From positions 1 to 64,000 of the forward strand of contig SIAJ01000021.1 in NCBI GenBank assembly GCA_009691845.1: 64,000 bases of DNA. The letters are read 5' to 3'. A program made the position numbers and the translations under genes. Below the pieces are notes generated by a model. That model did no database searches, was not told where the DNA came from, and was given only the letters and a program-made list of their open reading frames with translations. The stretch comes from Gemmataceae bacterium (GTDB lineage: Bacteria > Planctomycetota > Planctomycetia > Gemmatales > Gemmataceae). Of the stretch, positions 55,435-63,703 are shown piece by piece; the first letter of the stretch is position 1, and each line of letters opens with the position of its first letter.

Positions 55435-56550
55435 ATGTTGCGTATTGGTTCAATCGCCGCGATTTTGTTGTCAGGCTCCACGTCTGCGTTCGCTGCTCCG
55501 CTCGAACGCAAGGATGCGAAGCCTCAAGTCGAAGTCGTGTTCTGCCTGGACACCACCGGCAGCATGGGCGGCTTGCTCGAAGGGGCCAAGCAGAAAATCT
55601 GGTCGATCGTCAATCAAATCGCCAACGGACGCCCCAGTCCGGATGTGAAAGTCGGGCTCGTGGACTATCGCGATCGTGGCGACGCCCACGTCACCAAGGT
55701 CTTTGACTTGACAACGGACCTCGACGAAGTTCACAAGAATCTCCTCGGCTTCAAGGCTGCCGGCGGCGGCGACACGCCGGAAAGCGTCAATCAGGGCCTC
55801 AACGAGTCGGTCGTCAAAATCAAATGGTCCAAGGACAAGGATACGCTGCGAATTATTTTCCTCGTGGGGGATGCCCCGCCGCATTTGGACTACAAGGACG
55901 ATGTGCATTATGCCGAGACGTGCAAACTGGCGAGTGCCCAGAACATCATCATCAACACGGTTCTTTGTGGAAACGATGGCGAGGCCAAGAAGGTTTGGCT
56001 AGACATCTGCTCCAAAACGGGTGGGAGTTTTGCCCAGATCGCACAGGATGGCGGTGTGAAGGCAATCGACACGCCATTCGACAAGGAACTCGCCGAGATT
56101 AACGGCAAGCTTCTCACAACGAACGTTTGTTACGGGTTTGAGAAAGACCGCAAGGCCGGTGAAGTCAAAAACTTGGCGGCCAAGGCCCTCCCTGGCGCGG
56201 GCGGCGTGGCTGCGGACAGTGCTGGCTTCCGGGCGAAAGCGTCGCGCCTGGCCGCGAACGATCTGCTCGACGATCTCAAGGAAGGCAAAACAAAGCTGGA
56301 AGACGTGAAGGGAGATCAGCTTCCCGATGAGATGAAGAAGATGACTGTGGCCGAACGCAAAGCCCACCTCGAGAAGCTACAAAAGGATCGTGAGGAACTC
56401 AGAACAAAGGTTTTGGATCTCGACAAGAAGCGGCTCGAGTTCATCCAGAAGAAGCTGGCCGAGGAGAAAAACCAGGGCAAGGATGGGTTCGATAATCAGA
56501 TTCTCGAGACACTCCGCAAGCAAGCGGAGAAAAAGAACATCAAGTATTGA
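55435..56550 (+). CDS. Secreted von Willebrand factor A domain protein 1
   Basis: A 371-residue protein from ATG 55435 (GGGGGAAC-type Shine-Dalgarno at 55421-55430). Signal peptide MLRIGSIAAILLSGSTSAFA, then a VWA domain: MIDAS VVFCLDTTGSMGGLLEGAKQ at 35-54, the second Thr/Asp site at GGGDTPESVNQGLNESV, and IIFLVGDAPPHLDYKDDVHY. The C-terminal 100 residues are a charged coiled coil (MKKMTVAERKAHLEKLQKDR onward). It is a close paralogue of the next gene, and probably a metal-dependent adhesion or protein-protein interaction module in the envelope. A MITE-like element separates the two copies. Confidence 0.9.
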   Translation: MLRIGSIAAILLSGSTSAFAAPLERKDAKPQVEVVFCLDTTGSMGGLLEGAKQKIWSIVNQIANGRPSPDVKVGLVDYRDRGDAHVTKVFDLTTDLDEVHKNLLGFKAAGGGDTPESVNQGLNESVVKIKWSKDKDTLRIIFLVGDAPPHLDYKDDVHYAETCKLASAQNIIINTVLCGNDGEAKKVWLDICSKTGGSFAQIAQDGGVKAIDTPFDKELAEINGKLLTTNVCYGFEKDRKAGEVKNLAAKALPGAGGVAADSAGFRAKASRLAANDLLDDLKEGKTKLEDVKGDQLPDEMKKMTVAERKAHLEKLQKDREELRTKVLDLDKKRLEFIQKKLAEEKNQGKDGFDNQILETLRKQAEKKNIKY

Positions 56551-56565
56551 TCGGCCGTTGAACTC

Positions 56566-56667
56566 GTGGGGACGGACCTCCGGTCTGTCACAACTCAGAG
56601 TGCCAAATTCGGTCTGGTTCAGGCATTCTTCGGGCATGGGACGGACAGGCCGGAGGTCCGTTCCCAC
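56566..56667 (+). mobile_element. MITE-like element, copy 2
   Basis: About 102 bp with inverted repeats: 56566-56589 (GTGGGGACGGACCTCCGGTC...) and 56644-56667 are complementary with two or three mismatches. Its interior (CAAATTCGGTCTGGTTCAGG) matches copy 1 at 15428-15530 in the opposite orientation. It starts 15 nt after the first VWA gene, and its presence forces an open but meaningless N-terminal extension of the second VWA frame, so the true start of that gene is further on. Confidence 0.65.
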
Positions 56668-56721
56668 AAACCCGTCGGGAAGATGTGGCTTTTCTTCAGA
56701 GCTATTCACAGGAGTTTCGTG

Positions 56722-57969
56722 ATGTCGCAAAGAATCATGGCTGGTTTGGCCCTACTCACTTTCGCGGCGTTCGTGAATGCCGCACCACTCGGTGTGAAGG
56801 ATAAGCAACCGCAAGTCGAGGTCGTGTTCTGTCTGGACACGACGGGCAGCATGGGTGGCCTGATTGAAGGGGCCAAGCAGAAGATCTGGTCCATCAGCAA
56901 CCAGATCGTCGCAGGCAAACCGACTCCGGGCTTGAAGGTTGGTCTGCTCGCGTTCCGAGATCGCGGGGATGCTTACGTGACCAAGATCACACCATTGACC
57001 GACGACCTGGATGCCATCTACTCGAACATCAAGGAGTTCAAGGCCGAGGGTGGCAACGACACGCCGGAAAGCGTGAACCAGGCGCTGCACGAATCGGTGA
57101 CCAAGTTCAAGTGGTCCGAGGACAAGACCACGCTTCGCATTATCTTCCTGGTGGGCGATGCCCCGCCGCACATGGATTACAAGGACGACGTGCCCTATTC
57201 CGATTCATGCAAGCTCGCGGCCGAAAAGGGCATCTTGATCAACGCAATTCAATGCGGAATCGATGCCGATTGCAAGAAAGCCTGGGAGGACATCGCCTCG
57301 AAAGCAAGCGGGTCTTACGTGAATATCGCGCAGGACGGCGGGACGGTGCGCGTGCTCACTCCGCAAGATAAGCGTCTCGCGGAGATCAACGCGGAGTTGG
57401 AAAACAGCACGCTTGTCTACGGCAGCCGGGAGAAACAACAGCGGGATCAGGATGCGCGATTGAAGGCCCTGGATGGGGCCAAGACCGAGCCCGCGAAGCC
57501 CGGCGACCCCAAGGCAACTCCCAGCGTGACGGTAACAGCCCCCAAAGCCCCGGCTGCCGCTCCCGGAAGTGTGGTACCAACGACCGGCGCTGGACCCGCG
57601 GGTCCAGGGATTACGGCCGGTGCGATCGCAGCCGATCGTGCAGTCTTCAACGCTATGCGAGGCAATATCAACAATTGGGATTTGCTCGGAGATATCAAGT
57701 CCGGCAAGGTAAAACTGGATTCTCTGAAGGACGAGGAATTGCCAGACGAACTCCGAAAAATTCCAAAGGAGAATCGCCAGGCGTTTCTCGGCGAACTCGA
57801 AAAGAAGCGGGGAAAACTACGCGAAGAAGCCCGTGACCTCGCCAAGAAACGCGAGGAGTTCACCAAGAAGAGGCTGGAAGAAGAAGGCAAAAAAGGGAAG
57901 GAAGGATTCGACCAAAAGGTCGAAGAGTTGCTGAAGAAGCAGGGGAAGAAGGCGGGAATTGATTACTAA
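56722..57969 (+). CDS. Secreted von Willebrand factor A domain protein 2
   Basis: A 415-residue paralogue of the gene before it. ATG 56722 follows AGGAG at a spacing of 7 and begins a signal peptide (MSQRIMAGLALLTFAAFVNA). The VWA domain has VVFCLDTTGSMGGLIEGAKQ, GGNDTPESVNQALHESVTKF and IIFLVGDAPPHMDYKDDVPY, nearly the same as in copy 1. It differs by a Pro/Ala/Gly-rich linker (about 250-300, KAPAAAPGSVVPTTGAGPAG) and ends in the same type of Lys/Glu-rich coiled coil. The two genes look like a recent tandem duplication with linker divergence. Confidence 0.9.
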   Translation: MSQRIMAGLALLTFAAFVNAAPLGVKDKQPQVEVVFCLDTTGSMGGLIEGAKQKIWSISNQIVAGKPTPGLKVGLLAFRDRGDAYVTKITPLTDDLDAIYSNIKEFKAEGGNDTPESVNQALHESVTKFKWSEDKTTLRIIFLVGDAPPHMDYKDDVPYSDSCKLAAEKGILINAIQCGIDADCKKAWEDIASKASGSYVNIAQDGGTVRVLTPQDKRLAEINAELENSTLVYGSREKQQRDQDARLKALDGAKTEPAKPGDPKATPSVTVTAPKAPAAAPGSVVPTTGAGPAGPGITAGAIAADRAVFNAMRGNINNWDLLGDIKSGKVKLDSLKDEELPDELRKIPKENRQAFLGELEKKRGKLREEARDLAKKREEFTKKRLEEEGKKGKEGFDQKVEELLKKQGKKAGIDY

Positions 57970-57982
57970 TGCCGTTTGCTGA

Positions 57983-58035
57983 GTAGCCGCACTCGCCTGA
58001 GGGCGGGTCTTCCGCGTTCTGGCGAACGCGGCTAC
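57983..58035. repeat. GTAG-headed REP pair (double hairpin)
   Basis: A near copy of the element at 44141-44194: GTAG, CCGCACTCGCCTGAGGGCGG, GTCTT, CCGCGTTC TGGC GAACGCGG, CTAC. The second hairpin is identical to that of 44141; the first carries two changes. It starts 13 nt after the stop of the second VWA gene. Confidence 0.78.
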
Positions 58036-58067
58036 GCCCTGAGGCGGGGATTGATTACTAAGGGCTG

Positions 58068-58132
58068 CTCCCACACTAACCCGACGCGTAAGCGAGGGCC
58101 ACTCTCGCTTACGCGTCGGGTTAGTGTGGGAG
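58068..58132. terminator. Perfect 29-bp hairpin between convergent genes
   Basis: Arms 58068-58096 (CTCCCACACTAACCCGACGC...) and 58104-58132 are exact reverse complements, with a 7-nt loop GGCCACT. It sits between the convergent VWA and aat genes and could stop transcription from both sides. Its GCGTAAGCGAG core is related to the 21-bp hairpin at 40288. It belongs to the class of ACCCGACGCGTAAGCGAGG palindromes that recur in planctomycete genomes. Confidence 0.78.
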
Positions 58133-58147
58133 GGCTCGAATCTAGCT

Positions 58148-58807
58148 TCAAAACCGCACGCCTTCTTTTTCGATGGCTGCGTTCAGCAAATCCAAATAGT
58201 GCTCGCGGGACACTTCGAATGCTCCCAGGCGTTCGGTGTGTTCCGTGAGCATTTGCGTATCGACGAGAGCAAATCTCTTTTCTCGCAATCTTTCGAACAG
58301 CGCAATCATCGTGACCTTCGACGCATCGGTTCGCCGAAAAAACATCGATTCCGCGGCAAAAAAAGCATTGATCGAGACGCCATAGATCCCGCCAGCCAGT
58401 TCGCCGTCCTGCCAGGCTTCGACGCTGTGAGCGACGCGTAGGCGATGCAATTCTTCGTAGGCGGCCACCATGTCGCTCGTGATCCACGTTCCTTCGGGTC
58501 GATCGCCGCAGGCTCGAATCACTTGGCCAAACGCCTGGTTGAATGTGATCTGGAATTTACCCGAGCGGTAGGTTCGTGCCAACCGTCGGGAGATGTGCAG
58601 TCCCGTTTGAACATCGAAGATGGCACGCGGATTCGGAGACCACCAAAGGTAAGGGTCCCCTTCGCCAAACCAAGGGAAGACGCCTTCGGCGTAGGCACGA
58701 ATGAGGTAGGTTGGGCTTAACGATCCCCCCACGCCGACGAGGCCATGCTCGTCCGCATATTCGGGGGGCACCCAAGGAACGTCATTTTCGCGGTCCCAAG
58801 CTTTCAC
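58148..58807 (-). CDS. aat: Leucyl/phenylalanyl-tRNA--protein transferase
   Basis: Aat transfers Leu or Phe from tRNA to the N terminus of proteins with Arg or Lys, marking them for ClpS/ClpAP degradation. The sequence has the family core YLIRAYAEGVFPWFGEGDPY, WWSPNPRAIF, the substrate-binding HSVEAWQDGELAGGIYGVSI and NAFFAAESMFFRRTDASKVT, and the terminal FALVDTQMLTEHTERLGAFE. Starting at GTG 58807 (VKAWDRENDVPWVPP) gives the usual 219 residues. The ATG at 58942 would add 45 residues that run through a GC-rich palindrome and have no family match. No clpS was seen in the window. Confidence 0.95.
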   Translation of the reverse strand: MKAWDRENDVPWVPPEYADEHGLVGVGGSLSPTYLIRAYAEGVFPWFGEGDPYLWWSPNPRAIFDVQTGLHISRRLARTYRSGKFQITFNQAFGQVIRACGDRPEGTWITSDMVAAYEELHRLRVAHSVEAWQDGELAGGIYGVSINAFFAAESMFFRRTDASKVTMIALFERLREKRFALVDTQMLTEHTERLGAFEVSREHYLDLLNAAIEKEGVRF

Positions 58808-58963
58808 TGGCCGATTCTCTTCGGATTGACTAACTCTGAGAGCGGAAGCGAGCCTCCGGCGTAGGCCGGGGGAGAACTCCGCCAAAATATTGAAGATTTC
58901 ATTGGTGCGAGCGATTCCCCGGATTACGCCGGAGACTCGCATCGCCTCGGTTTTTGCCGTAAA

Positions 58964-59629
58964 TTATTTCCCAATTTTCTCTAGCAACTTCTTTGCGTCC
59001 GCAGCAGCCTTCGTGTCCGGGTATTTCTCGATGATCTCTTTCAGCGTGACCATTGCCTTCTCGGTCTGCTTGGTGTTCATCTGGAACTTGGCTTTGGTCA
59101 ACATTTCGGCAGCGGCCTTATCGCCATCGCCGGTCTTGGGCTCGTCCTTTGGTTTCTCCTTCGGGTCGTCCTTCTTGGCCACTTCCTTCGGGCCAGTTCC
59201 TTCCTTATAGCCTTTTTCCTTCGAGTTGGTCGTCAAAAAAATGGCCCCGTCCTTCTGATCTCCCTTCGGGGCATTGTTGACGTACCAGCCCCAGGACTTA
59301 TCCTCGCAGATCTTGTTGAGCACTTCTTCCAGGGTCATTTCGCCCTTGAATGGGCCAAAAGACGATGTCAACGTTACACCCTGGCCAGTTGCGATCTCGA
59401 TTTTCTGAGTGAGACCGGTGGCCTCTTTGACGGCAGCGGGAATATCGTCGCCGATCAGCGGCCGCAGCATTTTCTTGTCGATGTCCAGCTTCAACTTCAC
59501 TCTGAGCTTCTTTTCAAAGGTGATTTTGGCACCCTGGCTCAAGGGAACGTCGGCGGCGGGAGTGAACGGAACGGCCAAAACCAGCGTGAAAATAGCCGAA
59601 AGGGAGAGGCAAGAGAGTCGGCGGGTCAC
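58964..59629 (-). CDS. Secreted protein with STN-like and TPR-like parts
   Basis: A 221-residue protein from GTG 59629, chosen because GGAG lies 8 nt upstream and the signal peptide then comes first (RRLSCLSLSAIFTLVLAVPF). The N-terminal half (KKLRVKLKLDIDKKMLRPLI, MTLEEVLNKICEDKSWGWYV) resembles the secretin/STN-type short domain. A Lys/Pro/Asp linker (KEVAKKDDPKEKPKDEPK) leads to a C-terminal TPR-like helix pair with ITEKYPDT-type spacing (EIIEKYPDTKAAADAKKLLE). Function unknown; planctomycetes contain many such small exported proteins. Confidence 0.78.
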   Translation of the reverse strand: MTRRLSCLSLSAIFTLVLAVPFTPAADVPLSQGAKITFEKKLRVKLKLDIDKKMLRPLIGDDIPAAVKEATGLTQKIEIATGQGVTLTSSFGPFKGEMTLEEVLNKICEDKSWGWYVNNAPKGDQKDGAIFLTTNSKEKGYKEGTGPKEVAKKDDPKEKPKDEPKTGDGDKAAAEMLTKAKFQMNTKQTEKAMVTLKEIIEKYPDTKAAADAKKLLEKIGK

Positions 59630-59793
59630 GGATTCATCTCCGGAAGAGGGTATGGCGGGTGGGGTTGATTGTACCACTCTCTATTCGATCGTGGGGGGAA
59701 GAAATAGTTCCGTTTCGAGATTGTCTGGAACCTGGGTTGAGAGGATCAATTTCCGTAGAATATTGAAGAGAAAATGGAGTTCCACCGCCAACT

Positions 59794-59842
59794 ACCTCGC
59801 CCGTCGGAAGTTGCTGTCCAACAGTAACTTCCGACGGGTGAG
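59794..59842. repeat. Hairpin upstream of gyrA
   Basis: A near-perfect 23-bp stem (left arm from 59794, CCTCGCCCGTCGGAAGTTGC..., right arm to 59842) with a 3-nt CCA loop and two G-U pairs. It ends 43 nt before the gyrA start and so could act in the 5' leader, or be another dispersed palindrome. No riboswitch family is recognised. Confidence 0.6.
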
Positions 59843-59884
59843 GCGTTGTGAAATTCGCTTCCCCGAACTCCGAGGATCATTCCC

Positions 59885-62656
59885 TTGCCGACTGAGAAAA
59901 CACCGCCGAGCGATCCCCCAACTCCTCCGGTCCCTCCAGAGCAGGGTGGGCTCGCGCCGATTCCTTCGCTCGATATCGAGATCGAACTTCGCGATAGCTA
60001 TCTGACCTATGCGATGAGCGTCATCGTCAGTCGTGCGTTGCCGGACGTTCGCGACGGATTGAAGCCCGTCCAGCGTCGTGTTCTCGTCGCCATGAACGAC
60101 ATGGGCCTGAGTCCAGGCTCGCCAACCACGAAGTGTGCCGCCATCGTCGGCCGCACGATGGAGCGCTACCACCCGCACGGCGACATGAGCATCTACGACA
60201 CGCTCGTTCGCCTGGCCCAGGACTGGGTACTTCGCAATAAGCTCGTTCACGGACAAGGAAATTTCGGGTCCATTGCCGGACTTCCGGCCGCTGCTCCGCG
60301 TTATACCGAAGCCCGTCTGACACCGCTCGCGGCTGACATGCTCGCGGATCTCGACCGCGAAACCGTCGACTTCATCCCGAACTACGACGGCAAGTATCGC
60401 GAGCCATTGGTTCTTCCGTGTCGCGTGCCCAACTTGCTCGTCAACGGCTCGGACGGCATCGCTGTCGGCATGGCAACCGAAATCCCTCCGCACAACCTTC
60501 GGGAAATCTGTTCCGGCCTGATCGCCCTGATTGACAATCCCGACCTCTCGTTACCCGAAATACTGCAGCACATCCCCGGCCCTGATTTTCCGACCGGCGG
60601 CATCATCCGTGGCCGGCAAGGCATTATCGATGGCTATCGCACCGGCCGTGGCCGCATCACCCTGCGAGCTCGTTGCGAAATCATCGAAGGCAAAAAAGCC
60701 CAGATCATTATCAAGGAAGTGCCTTACCAACAGACGCGAAATCGCCTTGCCGAGCAGATCGGCGAGTTGGTCAAGGACGAACGCATCAAAGGCATCGAAG
60801 AAGTCCGCGACGAGAGTGCCCCGCGAATGGGCGAACCTGTGCGCATCGTTGTCTACCTGAAAAAAGACATCGATCCGCACCTGGTTCTCAATCAGCTTTA
60901 CGAGTTTTCCTCGCTCCAAAAGACCGTGAGCATCATCCTGCTGGCCCTCGTGGATGGCCGTCCACGCGTACTCCAACTCAAGGAGATGATGCAGGAGTTC
61001 TTGAAGCATCGCGTGACGGTGATCCGTCGGCGGACCGAGTACTTGCTTCGGGAAGCCAAACGCCGCGGGCACGTTCTGGAAGGACAACTCATCGCGATTT
61101 CGTCACTCGACGAAGTGATCCGCATCTGTCGGTCGTCCCCCGATCGCGGCGAGGCCAAGCGGCAGCTGATCGAAATGGCCGTGGCGGCCACGGTTCTGAA
61201 TCGAGCCATCGGTGACGAACCTTTCGTAGCCTTGCAACGCGAACTGGGCGTGGCCGAGGAATACCACATGACCGAGGCCCAGGCCGAGGCCGTGGTGCGT
61301 TTGCAACTTGGGCAACTTGCCGCCCTCGAACGGGATGAGATCTTCAAGGAGTATTCGGGCCTTCGCGATCACATTATCACCTACGAGGCTTTGCTTTCGA
61401 ACGAAGCCAACATCCAGGCCGTCATTCGCAAGGACATGCAGGAAGTCCGCGACAAGTACGGCGACGCCCGCAAAACGGAGATCTCGGACGAAGGCGGGAC
61501 GGTCAACATGGAGGACCTGATCCCCGAAGAAGACACGGTCGTCACGCTCAGCCACGGTGGTTACATCAAGCGCATGCCGCCGGCCACGTTCCGCACGCAG
61601 CATCGCGGCGGGCGAGGCGTTCAGGGTGGGGCCCGCGATGAAGACTTCTTCGAGCACTTCTTCGTCGCCTCGACCCACGCGTTCCTCTTGTGCTTCACGA
61701 ATCGCGGGCAGTGCCATTGGCTCAAGGTGTACGACATCCCAGAAGCGGCCCGAACCAGCGGCGGGCGTTCGATCGCGAACGTGCTCACGCTGCAAGCGGA
61801 CGAGAAAATCGAGGGAGTCATTCCCGTTCGACACTTTGAGGAAAACGCGTTCCTGTTGATGGCCACCAAGAATGGCCTCGTGAAGAAAACGGAATTGACC
61901 GAGTACAGCCGTCCTCGTCAGGGTGGCGTGATCGGCATCAATTTGGAAGAAGGCGATGCACTGATCGATGTCGCTCTCGTGCGGCCAGGCGACGAGATTG
62001 TGCTCAGCACGCGCAAGGGAATGGCCATTCGCTTCTCTGAGGCCGACGCTCGTCCCATGGGTCGAAATACCAAGGGCGTGCGAGGCATCAAGATCAAGGC
62101 GGGCGATGAACTGGTCGGCATGGTCGTTGCCGATCCGGAAGGTCAATTGCTCACGGTCTGCGAAAACGGCTACGGCAAACGCACACCGTTTGGCCCGAAT
62201 ACACCGAACATTGAAGAGGAATTGACCGACGACGGCAGCGATTTGCCGGAAGACTCGGGAGTCGAGCCGGATGTGGTCGCAGTCACCCAGGCCGCGGTCG
62301 AGGACATCCGGGAAGAAGAGGAAGAAGCCGGCGAAGAGCGCTCGGCCATGCGTTATCGCCGTCAACGCCGAGGCGGCAAGGGCGTGAAGGACATTCGCGC
62401 CAGCGAACGGAACGGCGCAGTCGTTGGCATCGTTCCGGTTCAAGATTCGGACGACATCATGCTCATCACGCTGCAAGGCATGGTCACGCGAATTCAAGCC
62501 AGCGAGATTCGCATCGTTGGCCGCAATACGCAAGGCGTCCGAGTCATTTCACCGAACGAAGGAGACAAACTCGCCTCGGTAGCCAAAGTCGCCAGAGAGG
62601 AGATTGTGGAGGCAACAGTGGAGGTGCGGACGCCGCCGGCTACGCCGGAGTCGTGA
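59885..62656 (+). CDS. gyrA: DNA gyrase subunit A
   Basis: Gyrase introduces negative supercoils. The 923-residue protein begins at TTG 59885 (GAGG 9 nt upstream; no closer ATG). The catalytic Tyr140 lies in APRYTEARL. The upstream motif is [13 protein letters not shown], where E. coli has [12 protein letters not shown]. Coiled-coil and tower regions are present ([39 protein letters not shown]). The C-terminal pinwheel has a GyrA-box-like [11 protein letters not shown] near 572 and a second, [11 protein letters not shown], near 826. An acidic insertion ([14 protein letters not shown]) precedes the last blade. It is 40-80 residues longer than E. coli GyrA. gyrB is not in the window. Confidence 0.96.
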   Translation: MPTEKTPPSDPPTPPVPPEQGGLAPIPSLDIEIELRDSYLTYAMSVIVSRALPDVRDGLKPVQRRVLVAMNDMGLSPGSPTTKCAAIVGRTMERYHPHGDMSIYDTLVRLAQDWVLRNKLVHGQGNFGSIAGLPAAAPRYTEARLTPLAADMLADLDRETVDFIPNYDGKYREPLVLPCRVPNLLVNGSDGIAVGMATEIPPHNLREICSGLIALIDNPDLSLPEILQHIPGPDFPTGGIIRGRQGIIDGYRTGRGRITLRARCEIIEGKKAQIIIKEVPYQQTRNRLAEQIGELVKDERIKGIEEVRDESAPRMGEPVRIVVYLKKDIDPHLVLNQLYEFSSLQKTVSIILLALVDGRPRVLQLKEMMQEFLKHRVTVIRRRTEYLLREAKRRGHVLEGQLIAISSLDEVIRICRSSPDRGEAKRQLIEMAVAATVLNRAIGDEPFVALQRELGVAEEYHMTEAQAEAVVRLQLGQLAALERDEIFKEYSGLRDHIITYEALLSNEANIQAVIRKDMQEVRDKYGDARKTEISDEGGTVNMEDLIPEEDTVVTLSHGGYIKRMPPATFRTQHRGGRGVQGGARDEDFFEHFFVASTHAFLLCFTNRGQCHWLKVYDIPEAARTSGGRSIANVLTLQADEKIEGVIPVRHFEENAFLLMATKNGLVKKTELTEYSRPRQGGVIGINLEEGDALIDVALVRPGDEIVLSTRKGMAIRFSEADARPMGRNTKGVRGIKIKAGDELVGMVVADPEGQLLTVCENGYGKRTPFGPNTPNIEEELTDDGSDLPEDSGVEPDVVAVTQAAVEDIREEEEEAGEERSAMRYRRQRRGGKGVKDIRASERNGAVVGIVPVQDSDDIMLITLQGMVTRIQASEIRIVGRNTQGVRVISPNEGDKLASVAKVAREEIVEATVEVRTPPATPES

Positions 62657-62875
62657 GATAGAAAGCTTAGGTGGGTAGTGGCGTTGCAGTACGAACTCAA
62701 CTCCTGACGCACTTACGAGATCGCCATCACCGAAACATTGTCCACCAACGACCCGCCGAATAAGTCGCCGTGGCAGTATGAAGTTCCTGTTCCGTTGTGT
62801 CGCCCACCGCAGTGAATTCCAAGGGGTGGGTGTTACAACACAATAAGGAAAATTCCGAAAAAACCGCAGGTTTCG

Positions 62876-63622
62876 CTACGGCTCCACGCGCCGAACCAGC
62901 CGCAAGTAATCACTCGGCCGGTGCCCCCAGCCAGTCGCTCGTGGATTGCGGCGGTTCACCAGGTTCATGTGGTCGCCGTCCCAGATTTCAAAGTGCTCGC
63001 CGTACTGGGCAGACTTCAGCGAAACGACCCCGTCGTTCGGTCCCTCGTACTTCGAGACAACGATGTGGGCTGGCCGCCACCGAAGTGGGACTGCGGGACC
63101 GGAGCATCGTCCACCCACGGACAGATAACGAATGCCGGGTACATCAGGCACGTCCTCGTTGAATCGAGCGCAACTCTCCACCGTCAAATCATCGAAAGCC
63201 CTGGTCTGGATTCCGCACAGGTGAAGCAGCGGCTTCATCGTGCGTCCGAATCGGCGGATGGCCCAGTCCGCAAACGTGCTGCCGCGATGCGGCGTAGCAA
63301 TCGTCGTGAGCGACAATACTCGATCGTGCATGCCAAGTCGCGAGATCATATACCGTGCGTCTAATCCACCCATGCTGTGGGCGATGACGTGGACACGCTC
63401 ATTTGGGAATCGATCACGGACAAAGCTCGCCAGTTGTTTCGCCCGCTCGGCCACGCCGCGAGTCTTGTAAAGATTCGGCACGCCGACGCGGTAGCCAGAC
63501 GTGACCAAAGTATCCTCGATACCCGGAAAGTAGCGCAATAAAGTGAAGGGACCGACTTTCACGCGGTCAAAGCCCAGCAGGCCGTGTACTAATACAATCG
63601 GTGCTCGGGGTGGAGAAATCAT
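62876..63622 (-). CDS. Alpha/beta-hydrolase, triacylglycerol lipase-like
   Basis: A 248-residue protein from ATG 63622 (MISPPRAPIVLVHGLLGFDR), the family's HG oxyanion motif. The nucleophile elbow is VHVIAHSMGGLDARYMI, the acid is likely in EGPNDGVVSLKSA and the His in DGDHMNLVNR. These are typical of bacterial lipase/PGAP1-like hydrolases that act on lipids or esters. No lid domain or signal peptide is clear from this start; the frame reaches 63844 but with no family similarity there. It is convergent with gyrA across a 219-nt gap in which I found nothing. Confidence 0.87.
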   Translation of the reverse strand: MISPPRAPIVLVHGLLGFDRVKVGPFTLLRYFPGIEDTLVTSGYRVGVPNLYKTRGVAERAKQLASFVRDRFPNERVHVIAHSMGGLDARYMISRLGMHDRVLSLTTIATPHRGSTFADWAIRRFGRTMKPLLHLCGIQTRAFDDLTVESCARFNEDVPDVPGIRYLSVGGRCSGPAVPLRWRPAHIVVSKYEGPNDGVVSLKSAQYGEHFEIWDGDHMNLVNRRNPRATGWGHRPSDYLRLVRRVEP

Positions 63623-63703
63623 CAGACTCGATTGCTGCGCATGTGAAGAAGTCGTGAAAAGAGAATGATACCCGTGTGCTCGATTCCGAACAAGGGGATA
63701 CCA

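Noticed and set aside
58808-58942. N-terminal extension of Aat to the ATG at 58942
   Set aside because: The extra 45 codons cross a GC-rich palindrome and have no family similarity; GTG 58807 gives the normal length.
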